Shown in pieces: positions 19,014 to 28,610 of a stretch of DNA of 64,000 nt. The notes under the pieces were generated by a model. That model saw only the letters and a program-made list of their open reading frames with translations, had not been told where the DNA came from and searched no databases. The translations under genes were made by a program, and so were the position numbers. The DNA is from Rhodopseudomonas palustris JSC-3b (GTDB lineage Bacteria > Pseudomonadota > Alphaproteobacteria > Rhizobiales > Xanthobacteraceae), in NCBI GenBank assembly GCA_000504425.1, contig KI632513.1:3579974-3643973 (forward strand), written 5' to 3'. The stretch's first letter is position 1. Each line of letters begins with the position of its first letter.

Positions 19014-19029
19014 CGCGGGAAGGACCAAG

Positions 19030-19746
19030 ATGGGCTTCGAACACACCACCAAGGCATTCGACAGCGACCTGCAGGAGCTGACCCGGCTGGTCGCGGAAAT
19101 GGGCGGTCTGGCCGAGCGCCAGATTAAGGATGCCGTCGATGCGTTGATCCGGCGCGACACCGAACTTGGCAAGCGCGTGGTCTCGGGCGACGGCGAAATC
19201 GATCATCTGCACCGCGTCATCGAGGAGCGCGCGGTGCTGACCATCGCCCGGCGCCAGCCGATGGCGGTCGATCTGCGCGAAATCGTCGGCGCGCTGCGCG
19301 TTGCGACCGATCTTGAGCGGATCGGCGATCTTGCCAAAAACATCGGCAAGCGCGTCGCCGCGCTCGACAGCGATTTCCATCCGCTCAAACTGATCCGCGG
19401 TCTGGAGCACATGACCGACCTCGTGCAGTCGCAGGTCAAGGCGGTGCTCGATGCCTATGCCGCGCATGATCTGCCGGCGGCGATGGTGGTGTGGAACGGC
19501 GACGAGGAGGTCGATGCGATCTGTACCTCGCTGTTCCGCGAATTGCTGACCTACATGATGGAAGACCCGCGCAACATCAGCTTCTGCATCCATCTGATGT
19601 TCTGCGCCAAGAACATCGAGCGGATCGGCGATCACGCCACCAACATCGCCGAGACGGTGTTTTACATGATCGAGGGTCAGCAGATCATCGATGAGCGCCC
19701 CAAGGGCGACATGACCACGTTTGCCAATACCACGCCTGGTAACTGA
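19030..19746 (+). CDS. phoU: Phosphate signalling protein PhoU
   Basis: A 238-residue all-helical protein made of two PhoU repeats, each with the metal-binding E/DxxxD pattern, for example REIVGALRVATDLERIGDLAKNI... and FCAKNIERIGDHATNIAE (cut here). It links the Pst transporter to PhoR and keeps the regulon off when phosphate is plentiful. ATG at 19030 follows GGGAAGGA; the longer frame overlaps pstB. Confidence 0.96.
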   Translation: MGFEHTTKAFDSDLQELTRLVAEMGGLAERQIKDAVDALIRRDTELGKRVVSGDGEIDHLHRVIEERAVLTIARRQPMAVDLREIVGALRVATDLERIGDLAKNIGKRVAALDSDFHPLKLIRGLEHMTDLVQSQVKAVLDAYAAHDLPAAMVVWNGDEEVDAICTSLFRELLTYMMEDPRNISFCIHLMFCAKNIERIGDHATNIAETVFYMIEGQQIIDERPKGDMTTFANTTPGN

Positions 19747-19763
19747 CAGAGGCTTTGAAGACG

Positions 19764-20471
19764 ATGAGCGCGAGGATTCTGGTCGTTGAGGATGAAGAAG
19801 CGCTGGCGACGTTGCTGCGCTACAATCTCGACTCCGAGGGCTACGAAGTTGAAACGGTGGCGCGTGGCGACGAAGCCGATACCAGGCTGAAAGAACGGAT
19901 TCCCGATCTGGTGGTGCTGGACTGGATGCTGCCGGGACTGTCGGGCATCGAGCTGTGCCGGCGGCTGCGGGCGCGGCCGGAGACCAAGCAACTGCCGATC
20001 ATCATGCTGACTGCGCGCGGCGAAGAGAGCGAGCGGGTGCGCGGCCTGGCCACCGGCGCCGATGATTACATCGTCAAGCCGTTCTCGGTTCCCGAGCTGC
20101 TCGCGCGGGTCAAGGGCTTGCTGCGCCGCGCCAGTCCGGAGCGGCTGGCGACCGTGCTGGCCTATGGTGATATCGAGCTTGACCGCGAAAAGCGCCGCGT
20201 CGCGCGCTCCGGCCGTCCGATCGATCTTGGGCCGACCGAGTATCGCCTCTTGGAATTCTTCCTCGAACATCCCGGCCGGGTGTTTAGCCGCGAGCAGTTG
20301 CTCGACGGCGTCTGGGGCCGCGATATCTATATCGATGAGCGTACCGTCGATGTGCACATCGGGCGCTTGCGCAAGTTGCTCAATCCCGGCCGCGAGCAGG
20401 ACCCGATCCGCACCGTGCGCGGCGCGGGTTATGCCTTGGACGATCGGTTCGCCAAGGTCGCCGAGCAGTAA
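19764..20471 (+). CDS. phoB: Phosphate regulon response regulator PhoB
   Basis: A 235-residue OmpR-family regulator. Receiver: D53 in VVLDWMLPGLSG, T at LTARGEE, K in IVKPFSVPEL. Winged helix: LGPTEYRLLEFFLEHPGRVFS (cut), DERTVDVHIGRLRKLL, TVRGAGYALDD. It binds the Pho boxes before pstS. ATG at 19764 is preferred over a TTG three codons earlier; the spacing to GAGG suits neither perfectly. It ends the pst operon, followed by a strong terminator. Confidence 0.95.
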   Translation: MSARILVVEDEEALATLLRYNLDSEGYEVETVARGDEADTRLKERIPDLVVLDWMLPGLSGIELCRRLRARPETKQLPIIMLTARGEESERVRGLATGADDYIVKPFSVPELLARVKGLLRRASPERLATVLAYGDIELDREKRRVARSGRPIDLGPTEYRLLEFFLEHPGRVFSREQLLDGVWGRDIYIDERTVDVHIGRLRKLLNPGREQDPIRTVRGAGYALDDRFAKVAEQ

Positions 20472-20510
20472 CGCATCGGCTGCCGGCGATAAAACTAGCG
20501 ACTGTTACAA

Positions 20511-20550
20511 GAGCCTCGGTTCTGATGAGATCAGAGCCGAGGCTCTTTTT
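20511..20550 (+). terminator. Intrinsic terminator after phoB
   Basis: A 15-bp stem (20511-20525 with 20531-20545, one G.T or mismatch) with a 5-base loop and a T-run to 20551. It is also the head of a family B repeat copy. Confidence 0.85.
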
Positions 20551-20603
20551 TATATGACACGCTTCATGCGACCACGCATCGCAACCTGCGCGAAACGCGA
20601 TGA
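20511..20603 (+). repeat. Intergenic repeat, family B copy 1
   Basis: The stretch from GAGCCTCGGTTCTGATG through CTTCATGCGA to GCGAAACGCGATG lines up base for base, with gaps, with 50711-50813. The family starts with a long hairpin and keeps TTCATGCGA and CGaAAaCGCTAT-like parts. Here the hairpin serves as the phoB terminator. Confidence 0.7.
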
Positions 20604-20684
20604 CTTCTCCACCCGTCATGGTCGGGTTCGTCCCGGCCAACGACGTCTTTGATCGCGGAATCCCTCTCAACACGTGGATGCCCG

Positions 20685-20693
20685 CGACTAGCG
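20685..20693. repeat. Target site duplication, left copy
   Basis: CGACTAGCG, identical to 21959-21967, flanks the insertion sequence. The boundary is uncertain by one base because a G precedes both copies. Confidence 0.85.
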
Positions 20694-21958
20694 CACGGCT
20701 GTCCGGTTGAGTATTTGTAGACAAAGCGCATGGCGTTGATTCTTCTGCGTCCCGAACGTCTAGCAGCGTTTCTGGACACGGGAGAAGACCACGCCATGCG
20801 GCATCACAATAGCGTATTTCATTCGGTGTTAAAGCACGTGCCGTGGCATGTGTTTGACCGGTTGGTGACCGAGCACGGCGCCGATGCACGGGTGCGTCGG
20901 TTGTCCACGCATGATCAGTTCATCGCGCTGCTGTACGGCCAATTGTCCGGAGCGCAGAGCCTACGCGAGATCGAAGGCGGCCTCGCTAGCCATGCCAACC
21001 GGCTTTACCATCTCGGCGCCCGTGCCGCGTCGCGCTCGACGTTGGCGGACGCCAATGCGAGGCGGCCGAATGCAGTGTTCGCCAGCTTGTTTTCTGACCT
21101 GGTCCAGCGGGCTGGACGCGGGCTGCGGCGCAAGGTCGGCGAAGCGGTGCATCTGGTGGATTCGACCGGGCTGCGACTGAGCCATCTCAGCGCTGATTGG
21201 GCGCGGTTTTCCGACGGCGTTTGCGGCGCCAAGCTGCACATCGTCTACGATGCCGACGGCGAGCACCCCGTCGATGCCGTCGTGACGCCGGCCCGAGTGA
21301 ACGACATCACTGTCGCCAAGACGCTGCCGATCGCTGCCGGCGCAACCTACGTGTTCGATCTGGGCTACTACAATTACGCTTGGTGGGCCGAACTCGACGC
21401 CAAGGGGTGTCGTATCGTCACGCGGCTCAAGTCCAACACAAAGCTGAGCGTCGTGAAGACCAACCCGGTTGAGGACGCCGCAATCCTCTCCGACCGCATC
21501 GGCCATCTGCCCGCTCGCCTCGCGGCAAGCCGCCGCAATCCGTTTCAAGAGCCGGTCCGCGAGATCCGCGTGCGGATCGACAGCGGCAAGATCCTGCGCA
21601 TCATCAGCAACGACATCGATGCGCCTGCCGCCGAGATCGCAGCCCTCTACAAACGCCGCTGGCAGGTCGAGCTGTTCTTCCGCTGGATCAAACAGACATT
21701 GAAGATCAAACACTTCCTCGGCACATCCGAAAACGCCGTGCGCATCCAAATCGCCGTGGCCCTGATCGCTTTCCTGCTGCTGCGCCTCGCTTACGCGACA
21801 CAGAGCGCTGTCGACAGCCTGCTCGCCTTCACTCGCCTTGTCCGTACCAACCTCATGCACAGACGCTCGATCGACGCCTTGCTCGAACCGCCGCCGACAA
21901 TCGAAGATCAGCGACAGTTGAGCTTCAGTCTATGTTGAGGCCGAACCGGACAGCAGTG
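20694..21958 (+). mobile_element. IS4-family insertion sequence, 1265 bp
   Basis: A complete element: left end CACGGCTGTCCGGTT (20694-20708), right end reading inward CACTGCTGTCCGGTT (21958 back to 21944), one mismatch in 15. A 9-bp target duplication flanks it. It carries one open transposase gene on the plus strand with its DDE residues intact, so it could be active or recently inserted. Confidence 0.9.
20796..21938 (+). CDS. IS4 family transposase
   Basis: A 380-residue transposase: an N-terminal DUF4372-type domain (HHNSVFHSVLKHVPWH) then a DDE domain. First D in HLVDSTGLRLS, second D in VFDLGYYNYAWW, and the IS4 Y-(2)-R-(3)-E-(6)-K signature in YKRRWQVELFFRWIK near the C-terminus. ATG at 20796 has GGAGAAG eight bases upstream and gives the usual family start; an ATG at 20730 would add 22 residues. 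No frameshift or early stop is seen. Confidence 0.92.
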   Translation: MRHHNSVFHSVLKHVPWHVFDRLVTEHGADARVRRLSTHDQFIALLYGQLSGAQSLREIEGGLASHANRLYHLGARAASRSTLADANARRPNAVFASLFSDLVQRAGRGLRRKVGEAVHLVDSTGLRLSHLSADWARFSDGVCGAKLHIVYDADGEHPVDAVVTPARVNDITVAKTLPIAAGATYVFDLGYYNYAWWAELDAKGCRIVTRLKSNTKLSVVKTNPVEDAAILSDRIGHLPARLAASRRNPFQEPVREIRVRIDSGKILRIISNDIDAPAAEIAALYKRRWQVELFFRWIKQTLKIKHFLGTSENAVRIQIAVALIAFLLLRLAYATQSAVDSLLAFTRLVRTNLMHRRSIDALLEPPPTIEDQRQLSFSLC

Positions 21959-21967
21959 CGACTAGCG
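21959..21967. repeat. Target site duplication, right copy
   Basis: CGACTAGCG, the right partner of 20685-20693. Confidence 0.85.
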
Positions 21968-22277
21968 CGGGCGTGACGCCTTTTGGTTCACGGCCACGGC
22001 AATAGCTGATTGTGCCGCGTGTTAGCGGGCACGTATTGAGGGGCAACGCAGCGCATCCCGTTGCACCACGCGGCCATGGGGCCGCGGTGCGAGATGAGCC
22101 GTCACCTGATTGCTTCGTGGGTTGTTGGTGTTGCTGTTGTCAGCGCCTGCGCACTATCGCGGGAAAAATCGGCTGACAAAATCGACTGAACAAAATGACT
22201 GATAACTAATTGGTATCGGGAGCACCCGCCTGCGGCGGAACCGGCGCGCGGCCCGTGCCGCGCCCCGCCGTCGCGCA
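21968..22277. other. Intergenic region downstream of IS and gcrA
   Basis: About 310 bp. The first 11 bases complete the split family A repeat. The rest includes an AT-richer stretch at about 22165-22215 and G+C-rich sequence next to the gcrA stop. No gene, RNA or clear terminator recognised. Confidence 0.6.
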
Positions 22278-22787
22278 TTAGCGCGTCGGCTTGGATTGGG
22301 TACGCCGGCGGTCGTTGGCCGGTTGATAGGCAATGCGCGAGTGATGCGCACAGTAGGGCAGTCCCGTCAGCGATTTGCCGCCGCAGAAGAAGAATTCCGG
22401 ATTGCTCGGGTCGCCGATCGGCCAGTGGCAGGTGCCCTCGTTCAGCTCCAGCAGGGTCAACCGCTGATTCATCGGCACCACATTGTCGTAGGCCACCGGA
22501 TCCGGCTCGGCTTCCACCTCGAACACATGCGCCAGCGCCGTGTTGCCGCGGGCCACCGGCCGGGTCACCCGCATCATATGCGGTGCCGGACGAGCCTTGC
22601 GCGGACGCGGCGCGGCGGCGGAGGGGCTTTTGGCACGGCCAGAAAGCCCCAGCCGGTGGACCTTGCCGATCACGGCGTTGCGCGTCACGTTGCCCAGCTC
22701 AGCCGCAATCTGGCTGGCGGACAGGCCGCCTTCCCAGAGCTTTTTGAGCTGTTCGACGCGATCGTCGGTCCAGGTCAATACCGTCAT
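22278..22787 (-). CDS. gcrA: Cell cycle regulator GcrA
   Basis: A 169-residue GcrA. The N-terminal DNA-binding domain TWTDDRVEQLKKLWEGGLSA, then QIAAELGNVTRNAVIGKVHRLGLSGR, is the family signature; a proline/arginine-rich linker and a C-terminal sigma-70-interacting domain with GTCHWPIGDP and the cysteine pair in FFCGGKSLTGLPYCAHH (cut) follow. In Caulobacter GcrA stimulates sigma-70 promoters that carry GANTC sites methylated by CcrM. ATG at 22787 begins the conserved part. It is divergent from argD with a 489-bp gap that holds four GANTC sites. Confidence 0.95.
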   Translation of the reverse strand: MTVLTWTDDRVEQLKKLWEGGLSASQIAAELGNVTRNAVIGKVHRLGLSGRAKSPSAAAPRPRKARPAPHMMRVTRPVARGNTALAHVFEVEAEPDPVAYDNVVPMNQRLTLLELNEGTCHWPIGDPSNPEFFFCGGKSLTGLPYCAHHSRIAYQPANDRRRTQSKPTR

Positions 22788-23135
22788 CGCTCTATCCCTT
22801 CGTGTCGCAGCGGCCATTTCCGAGAGCGACGCTGCGGCTCTTTGGTATCCAAAACTCCTGCCGGCAGAATCCCTTAGCCCTCGCCGGACGCGCTTTCACG
22901 CCCGGGCGTTACGCCGTACTCAGGACTCAACGAAGGATCACAAACCGTGCACGAGATGTCGTACCCGACGCCCAAAACGCTACAATATGGCCTGACTCTC
23001 GCGCAAGAGTCCGCCCTGGTGCGTCCACACCTTCTAACTACCAAGTCGCTCTAGGCCGATATTTTGGCCTTGTTTTGGCGATTATGTCAGCGTGGCGCGG
23101 CATTATGGCCACAGCATTTCCGGCGCATACATCGG

Positions 23136-23163
23136 TTGACAGTGCTTCTGGTCGACTTAAAAT
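23136..23163 (+). promoter_or_regulatory. Sigma-70-type promoter for argD
   Basis: TTGACA at 23136-23141, 16-base spacer, TAAAAT at 23158-23163. It is the best -35/-10 match in this region and points at argD, with a leader of about 105 bases. Confidence 0.65.
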
Positions 23164-23170
23164 GTCGATC

Positions 23171-23192
23171 GTGCCGCCTGGAAAGGCGGCAC
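23171..23192 (+). other. Hairpin in the argD leader
   Basis: A perfect 8-bp stem, GTGCCGCC with GGCGGCAC, and a 6-base loop, starting eight bases past the -10 box, so at or just after the transcript start. It may stabilise the 5' end or bind a regulator as DNA. Confidence 0.5.
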
Positions 23193-23276
23193 ATTTCGTT
23201 TCCGGGGTCTGCTGGCCTGTCGTCATAGGGACGTAATCGGCGGCTCATCCCATCCCTTTTTCCGATCGGAACGGCC

Positions 23277-24494
23277 ATGGCCAACAGCACGACGACCTCT
23301 CATCTTTTGCCGGTATTCGCCAGGGCGGACCTCGCCTTCGAACGCGGCGAGGGCGTCTGGCTGATCACTGCGGACGGCGAGCGATATCTCGATTTCACCA
23401 GCGGCGTTGCGGTCAACGCGCTTGGCCATGCTCATCCGCATTTGGTCGCAGCCCTGCAACAGCAGGCCGCTAAGCTCTGGCACATGTCCAACCTGTTCAA
23501 GAGTCCGGACGGCGAACGGCTGGCCGCGCGGCTGTGTGAGCACAGCTTCGCCGACCTCGTGTTTTTCGCCAATTCCGGCGCTGAAGCGATCGAATGCGCG
23601 ATCAAGGTGACGCGCAAGTATCACGCCGCCAAGGGCCAGCCCGAGCGTTACCGGATCATCACCTTCGAAGGCGCCTTCCACGGCCGCACTCTGGCGGCGC
23701 TGGCTGCTACCGGCGCTGCCAAGTATCTCGACGGCTTCGGCCCGCCGGTCGAAGGTTTTGACCAGGTGCCGCTCGGCGACCTCGATGCCGTCAAGGCGGC
23801 GATCGGTCCGGCCACCGCCGGTATCTTGATCGAGCCGGTGCAGGGCGAGGGCGGGGTGCGCGCCGCCGACCCGGCATTCTTCCGGGCGCTGCGCGAGCTG
23901 TGCGATGCCCATGGCCTGCTGCTGATGTTCGACGAGGTGCAGACCGGCATGGGCCGCACCGGCGAATTGTTTGCCCATCAGCGCTTTGGCGTCGCGCCGG
24001 ACGTGATGGCGCTCGCCAAAGGTCTTGGCGGCGGCTTCCCGATCGGCGCGTGCCTGGCGACCGCCGAGGCCGCGTCCGGCATGACCCCGGGCTCGCATGG
24101 TTCGACTTTTGGCGGCAATCCGCTGGCGGTGGCTGCCGCCAATGCGGTGCTCGACGTCATGCTGGCGCCGGATTTCCTGCCGCGCGTGCAATCGATTGCG
24201 CTGCTCGCCAAGCAGAAGCTGGCGTCGGTGGTCGATCGCTATCCGCAGGTGCTCGGCGAAGTGCGCGGCGAAGGGCTGCTGCTGGGCCTGAAGGCCGTGG
24301 TGCCGGCCGCCGAGCTGATGGCGGCGCTGCGTGCCGAAAAGATGCTGTCGGTGGCTGCCGGCGACAATGTGGTGCGGCTGTTGCCGCCGCTGATCCTGAG
24401 CGAAGCGGAACTTGCCGAGGCCGTGGAGCGGCTGGAGCGCGCGTGCGCGTCGCTGTCAGCGCCCGCGACCACCGCGCAGCGGGAGGCGGTGTGA
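23277..24494 (+). CDS. argD: Acetylornithine aminotransferase
   Basis: A 405-residue class III PLP aminotransferase that makes N-acetylornithine from N-acetylglutamate semialdehyde and glutamate in arginine synthesis; relatives also act on succinyl-diaminopimelate. It shows the cofactor region [18 protein letters not shown], the D in [14 protein letters not shown] and the PLP lysine near residue 248 in [17 protein letters not shown] at 23277 lies after a weak SD. Its stop overlaps the argF start (TGATG), so the two are coupled. Confidence 0.95.
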   Translation: MANSTTTSHLLPVFARADLAFERGEGVWLITADGERYLDFTSGVAVNALGHAHPHLVAALQQQAAKLWHMSNLFKSPDGERLAARLCEHSFADLVFFANSGAEAIECAIKVTRKYHAAKGQPERYRIITFEGAFHGRTLAALAATGAAKYLDGFGPPVEGFDQVPLGDLDAVKAAIGPATAGILIEPVQGEGGVRAADPAFFRALRELCDAHGLLLMFDEVQTGMGRTGELFAHQRFGVAPDVMALAKGLGGGFPIGACLATAEAASGMTPGSHGSTFGGNPLAVAAANAVLDVMLAPDFLPRVQSIALLAKQKLASVVDRYPQVLGEVRGEGLLLGLKAVVPAAELMAALRAEKMLSVAAGDNVVRLLPPLILSEAELAEAVERLERACASLSAPATTAQREAV

Positions 24495-25435
24495 TGACCA
24501 GCTCCACGCCCCGTCACTTCCTTGACCTCACCGATCTGCCCACCAAGGAGCTGCGCGCCGTGCTCGATGCCGGCGTGGCCATGAAGGCCAAGCTCAAGGC
24601 GGAGAAGGCGCGCCACACCATTCGCGAAAAGCCGCTTGAAGGCAAAACGCTGGCGATGATCTTCGAAAAGCCCTCGACCCGCACCCGCGTCTCGTTCGAC
24701 GTCGGCATGCGCCAGCTCGGCGGCGAGTCGATCATGCTGACCGGCGCCGAGATGCAGCTCGGCCGCGGCGAGACCATTGCCGACACCGCGCGCGTGCTGT
24801 CGCGCTATGTCGATGCCATCATGATCCGCATCCTCAATCACGATGCGCTGCTGGAGCTGGCGGCGCATGCCACCGTGCCGGTGATCAACGGCCTGACGCG
24901 CCGTTCCCATCCCTGCCAGGTGATGGCCGATCTGATGACCTTTGAGGAGCATCGCGGCCCGATCGAAGGCCGCACCATTGCCTGGACCGGCGACGACAAC
25001 AACGTGCTGGCCTCCTGGGCTCATGCCGCCGACCGCTTCAACTTCAAGCTGCGGGTGGCAACGCCGCCCGAGCTGGCGCCGAACAAATCGATGCGCGACT
25101 GGATCAAGAACTCCGGCGCTTCGATCATGCTCGGCTCCGACCCTGAGGAAGCCGTGCGCGGCGCCGATTGCGTGGTCACCGACACCTGGGTGTCGATGGG
25201 CGACAAGGACGGCGAACACCGCCACAATCTGCTGCGGCCCTATCAGGTCAATGCCAAGCTGATGTCGCTGGCCAAGCCGGACGCGCTGTTCATGCACTGC
25301 CTGCCGGCGCATCGCGGCGAGGAAGTCACCGACGAGGTGATCGACGGTCCGCAGTCGGTGGTGTTCGACGAAGCCGAAAATCGCCTGCACGCCCAAAAGG
25401 GCATTTTGGCCTGGTGCCTCGGCGCGGTAGGCTAG
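24494..25435 (+). CDS. argF: Ornithine carbamoyltransferase
   Basis: A 313-residue enzyme that makes citrulline from ornithine and carbamoyl phosphate. It has the carbamoyl-phosphate loop [11 protein letters not shown], the HPCQVMADL motif, the ornithine loop VSMGD and [13 protein letters not shown]. The start at 24494 shares one base with the argD stop and has GGGAGG upstream. The open frame upstream is the out-of-frame shadow of argD. argH lies elsewhere in this window at 53066. Confidence 0.96.
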   Translation: MTSSTPRHFLDLTDLPTKELRAVLDAGVAMKAKLKAEKARHTIREKPLEGKTLAMIFEKPSTRTRVSFDVGMRQLGGESIMLTGAEMQLGRGETIADTARVLSRYVDAIMIRILNHDALLELAAHATVPVINGLTRRSHPCQVMADLMTFEEHRGPIEGRTIAWTGDDNNVLASWAHAADRFNFKLRVATPPELAPNKSMRDWIKNSGASIMLGSDPEEAVRGADCVVTDTWVSMGDKDGEHRHNLLRPYQVNAKLMSLAKPDALFMHCLPAHRGEEVTDEVIDGPQSVVFDEAENRLHAQKGILAWCLGAVG

Positions 25436-25451
25436 GCTTTCGTGGCCCTTT

Positions 25452-25582
25452 CCTCTCCCCGCGTGGGAGAGGGGCCTTTGCGCAGCGAAGGCGGGAGAGG
25501 GGCGGGACCAGCGCCCGCATTCTCCCTCCCGGGCACGGCCTGACGTCCGCGTCACCTTCTCCCACAAGGGGAGAGGACCAGC
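25452..25582. repeat. Intergenic repeat with CTCTCCC hairpins
   Basis: Between argF and hslO, CCTCTCCC (25452-25459) pairs with GGGAGAGG (25465-25472) around a short loop, and further CTTCTCCCACAAGGGGAGAGG-like arms (25555-25576) match the first pair. Such CTCTCCC/GGGAGAG elements are common between genes in this bacterial group. It may end argDF transcription. Confidence 0.65.
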
Positions 25583-25657
25583 CCCGCTGCATCGCTGCCA
25601 TTCCTCACTGCCGCCCGGCCCTTCCGATCCCTGACTCCCGCCCCCAGATAGAGCGCC

Positions 25658-26683
25658 ATGACCTCTCAATCCTCCGATCCCCACGCCGCGCCCGGCGCCG
25701 AAAGCCGCGCGCCCTCCGCCATTGCCGTCGATGACGAGGTGCTGCCGTTCGAAATCGACAGCCTCGATCTGCGCGGCCGGATGGTCCGGCTCGGCCCGGC
25801 GCTCGACGAAATTCTGACCAAGCATGACTATCCGGCGCCGGTTGGCCGGCTGCTCGGCGAGGCGATCGCGCTCACCGCGCTGCTCGGCTCGGCGCTGAAA
25901 TTCCAGGGCCGGTTCCTGTTGCAGACCCAGACCGACGGCCCGGTGTCGTTCATGGTGGTCGATTTCAAGAGCCCCGATCAGATCCGCGCCTATGCCCGGT
26001 TCGACAAGGCCCGGCTGGCCGAGGGCCTGAGTTCCGGCGCGCTGCTCGGCAATGGTCATCTCGCCATGACCATTGACCAGGGCGCCCATATGAGCCGCTA
26101 CCAGGGCCTGGTGGCGCTGCATGGCGGCTCGCTGGAAGAGGCTGCCCATGAATATTTCCTGCGCTCCGAGCAGATCCCGACCCGGGTGCGGCTCGCGGTC
26201 GGCGAGGAATGGCGCGGCGAAGAAGGCGGCCCCAAGCATCGCTGGCGCGCCGGCGGCATGCTGCTGCAATTCCTGCCGCAATCCACCGAACGCGCCCGCC
26301 AGGCCGATTTGCACCCCGGCGATGCCCCGGAAGGCGCGGCGCCGCATGTGGTCGCTGAGGATGACGCCTGGGTCGAGGGCCAGTCGCTGATCGCCACGGT
26401 CGAGGATTTGGAACTGCTCGATCCGGATCTGTCCGGCGAGCGGCTGGTGTACCGGCTGTTCCACGAGCGCGGCGTGCGGGTGTTTTCACCGCAGTCGGTG
26501 CGCGCGCAGTGCTCCTGCTCGCGCGAGGCGGTGGCCGCGATGCTGGCGAGCTTTGAGCCGGCCGATCGGGCCGACATGGTCAAGGACGGCCAGGTCGAGG
26601 TGACCTGCGAGTTCTGTTCCTCGGTGTATCGCTTCACGCCGCAGGAAGCCGGGGTGGAAGATCAAACGCCGGGCGCGCCCTAA
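25658..26683 (+). CDS. hslO: Redox-regulated chaperone Hsp33
   Basis: A 341-residue Hsp33. Four zinc-binding cysteines are in place at the C-terminus: C285 and C287 (CSC) and C317 and C320 (CEFC). Oxidation releases zinc and switches on holdase activity. The N-terminal domain has the usual [20 protein letters not shown] and FMVVDF motifs, after about 30 non-conserved residues. The stop overlaps the end of apaG on the other strand by 4 bp. Confidence 0.95.
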   Translation: MTSQSSDPHAAPGAESRAPSAIAVDDEVLPFEIDSLDLRGRMVRLGPALDEILTKHDYPAPVGRLLGEAIALTALLGSALKFQGRFLLQTQTDGPVSFMVVDFKSPDQIRAYARFDKARLAEGLSSGALLGNGHLAMTIDQGAHMSRYQGLVALHGGSLEEAAHEYFLRSEQIPTRVRLAVGEEWRGEEGGPKHRWRAGGMLLQFLPQSTERARQADLHPGDAPEGAAPHVVAEDDAWVEGQSLIATVEDLELLDPDLSGERLVYRLFHERGVRVFSPQSVRAQCSCSREAVAAMLASFEPADRADMVKDGQVEVTCEFCSSVYRFTPQEAGVEDQTPGAP

Positions 26684-27072
26684 TTCAGCGTGCGCCTTGC
26701 GTCCGGGCTGTCCAGCGAGAACGCCGGCACGTCGATCTCGAACGGCTCGCCGTCGGCGGTGACCATCTGGTAGCTGCCGGCCATGAAGCCGGAACTGGTC
26801 GCCAGCGGCACCCCGCTGGTATATTCAAACCGCTCGCCCGGTTCCAGCACCGGCTGTTCCCCGACCACGCCTTCGCCGCGCACCTCCTGGGTGCGGCCGG
26901 CGGCGTCGGTGATGATCCAGCGCCGGGTGCACAATTGAACGGTCTCGTCACCGGCATTGGTGATGACGATGGTGTAGGACCAGAAATACTGGCAATTTTC
27001 GTCGGACGAGCGCTCGGGCAGAAAGTTCGGCTCGACGGTGACCTCGATCTGACGGGTGACGGCACGATACAT
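26680..27072 (-). CDS. apaG: ApaG protein
   Basis: A 130-residue single-domain ApaG (DUF525) with a fibronectin-like fold: [41 protein letters not shown] and [20 protein letters not shown] (cut). The domain is linked to cobalt/magnesium resistance and diadenosine tetraphosphate levels in enterics; its biochemical role is not settled. ATG at 27072 fits the family start. Confidence 0.93.
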   Translation of the reverse strand: MYRAVTRQIEVTVEPNFLPERSSDENCQYFWSYTIVITNAGDETVQLCTRRWIITDAAGRTQEVRGEGVVGEQPVLEPGERFEYTSGVPLATSSGFMAGSYQMVTADGEPFEIDVPAFSLDSPDARRTLN

Positions 27073-27371
27073 GTCAGCAGTCTCTCGAAAACCAGCCAAA
27101 TAATAACCCATATTCGCCGGCGGAACCAGATGCGGTCGTGGCTGGCGACGCAGACATTGCCAGCAGCGCGGATCGTGGTTTCAACATAGTTCAGAGCTAG
27201 GTCGCAGCGGCGCTGATCGCGCGGGTGCGCTACCGTGCGGGCCTGATTGTGCGCTACTGTGCACAGCAATCGGCGAGCGGGACGCTGTGCCGCGGTGATT
27301 GCGCAGTTGACCCGCTGCGCAGTTCCTTCCTATCTGCGCCTGCCGATTTTTGCTTTGCCAGACGGGGCCTC

Positions 27372-28610
27372 ATGAATTCTGTTGCCGAGCCCACCGTAGC
27401 GTCGCAACGCCCCGCCGCGGTCGCGCAGCCGGCCGTGGTCGAAGCTGTGCCGCCGGCGCCCAAGACCAGCCAGCGCGAATTGCGGCTCGATCTGTTTCGC
27501 GGCATGGCGCTGTGGCTGATTTTTATCGATCATCTGCCGGCCAATCTTCTGACCTGGCTGACGATCCGCAATTACGGCTTCAGCGACGCCACCGAGATTT
27601 TCATCTTCATCTCCGGCTACACCGCGGCCTTCGTCTATGGCCGCGCGATGCGCGAGAGCGGCTTTGTGATCGCGGCCGCGCGCATTCTGAAACGGGTCTG
27701 GCAGATCTATGTCGCGCATGTGTTTCTGTTCGTGATCTTCCTGGCGGAGATCTCCTACGTCGCGACCTCGTTCGAGAACCCGCTCTATTCGGAAGAAATG
27801 GGCATTCTCGATTTTCTCAAACAGCCCGACGTCACCATCATTCAGGCGCTGCTGCTGCGGTTCAAGCCGGTCAATATGGACGTGCTGCCGCTGTACATCG
27901 TGCTGATGTTCTTTTTGCCGCCGATCCTGTGGCTGATGCTACGCAAGGCCGATCTGGCGCTGGCGCTGTCAGTGGCGCTGTATGCGGCGACCTGGCATTT
28001 CGATCTGGCGCTGTCGGCCTATCCGAGCGGCGTGTGGGTGTTCAATCCATTCGCCTGGCAACTCTTGTTCGTATTCGGGGCCTGGTGCGCGCTCGGCGGC
28101 GCCAAGCGCATGACGCGGATCTTGGCCTCCAATGTGACGCTGGTGTTGTCGGCCGCTTATCTGCTCGCGGCATTCTTCGTCACATTGACGTGGTACGTGC
28201 CGCAGCTTCACCCGCTGATGCCGAAGCAACTCGAACAATGGATGTATCCGATCAACAAGCCTGATCTCGATGTGCTGCGCTTTGCGCATTTCCTGGCGTT
28301 GGCAGCGATTACGGTGCGATTCTTGCCTAAGGATTGGAGCGGGTTGCGCTCGCGCTGGCTGCGGCCGGTGATCCTGTGCGGCCAGCATTCGCTGGAAATC
28401 TTCTGCCTTGGCATCTTCCTGGCCTTCGCCGGTCAGTTCTTCCTGGCCGAGATCGCCGGTGGCGCCTTCATGCACTTCCTGGTCAGTCTGACTGGTATTA
28501 TCCTAATGTCTTCAGCGGCGTGGCTGTTTTCGTGGTACAAGCGGGTCACAGCCAAAGGAGCAACGCGCAGCGCAAGCAATGACGCGGACTTGGCAGGAGG
28601 AACGCTATGA
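27372..28610 (+). CDS. OpgC family membrane acyltransferase
   Basis: A 412-residue protein with about ten helices and an OpgC/acyltransferase-3 domain beginning RELRLDLFRGMALWLIFIDH, with the catalytic-type H in the FIDHLP loop near residue 56, and FIFISGYTAAFVYGRAM. OpgC modifies periplasmic glucans with succinyl groups; related proteins O-acetylate other glycans. The first 35 residues are proline/alanine-rich and cytosolic. The ATGA overlap at 28607 couples it to two SGNH-hydrolase genes, an arrangement typical of O-acyl transfer to a glycan. ATG at 27372 fits the family; earlier sequence is not conserved. Confidence 0.85.
   Translation: MNSVAEPTVASQRPAAVAQPAVVEAVPPAPKTSQRELRLDLFRGMALWLIFIDHLPANLLTWLTIRNYGFSDATEIFIFISGYTAAFVYGRAMRESGFVIAAARILKRVWQIYVAHVFLFVIFLAEISYVATSFENPLYSEEMGILDFLKQPDVTIIQALLLRFKPVNMDVLPLYIVLMFFLPPILWLMLRKADLALALSVALYAATWHFDLALSAYPSGVWVFNPFAWQLLFVFGAWCALGGAKRMTRILASNVTLVLSAAYLLAAFFVTLTWYVPQLHPLMPKQLEQWMYPINKPDLDVLRFAHFLALAAITVRFLPKDWSGLRSRWLRPVILCGQHSLEIFCLGIFLAFAGQFFLAEIAGGAFMHFLVSLTGIILMSSAAWLFSWYKRVTAKGATRSASNDADLAGGTL

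Larger units (their letters stand above)
20614..21978. repeat. Intergenic palindromic repeat, family A copy 3, split by an IS
   Basis: The left part (20614-20693) begins CGTCATGGTCGGG and runs to CCCGCGACTAGCG; the right part (21968-21978) resumes as CGGGCGTGACG. Removing 20694-21967 gives a continuous family A element like the copies at 30380 and 50874. The insertion lies in the right-hand hairpin. Confidence 0.85.
22788..23276. other. gcrA-argD divergent intergenic region
   Basis: 489 bp without a supported gene. It contains four GANTC (CcrM) sites at 22867, 22924, 22994 and 23007, a sigma-70-like promoter at 23136-23163 and a leader hairpin at 23171-23192 before argD. Confidence 0.65.

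Noticed and set aside
22154..22351. Minus-strand frame next to gcrA
   Set aside because: Overlaps the gcrA 3' end in another frame and has no SD.
24239..26464. Long minus-strand frame across argF and hslO
   Set aside because: It covers two genes with confirmed motifs and a repeat, and shows no domain of its own.
27225..27264. GTGCGCTACnGTGC direct repeat before the OpgC gene
   Set aside because: Two copies 24 bp apart are seen, but no promoter or regulator link could be argued.
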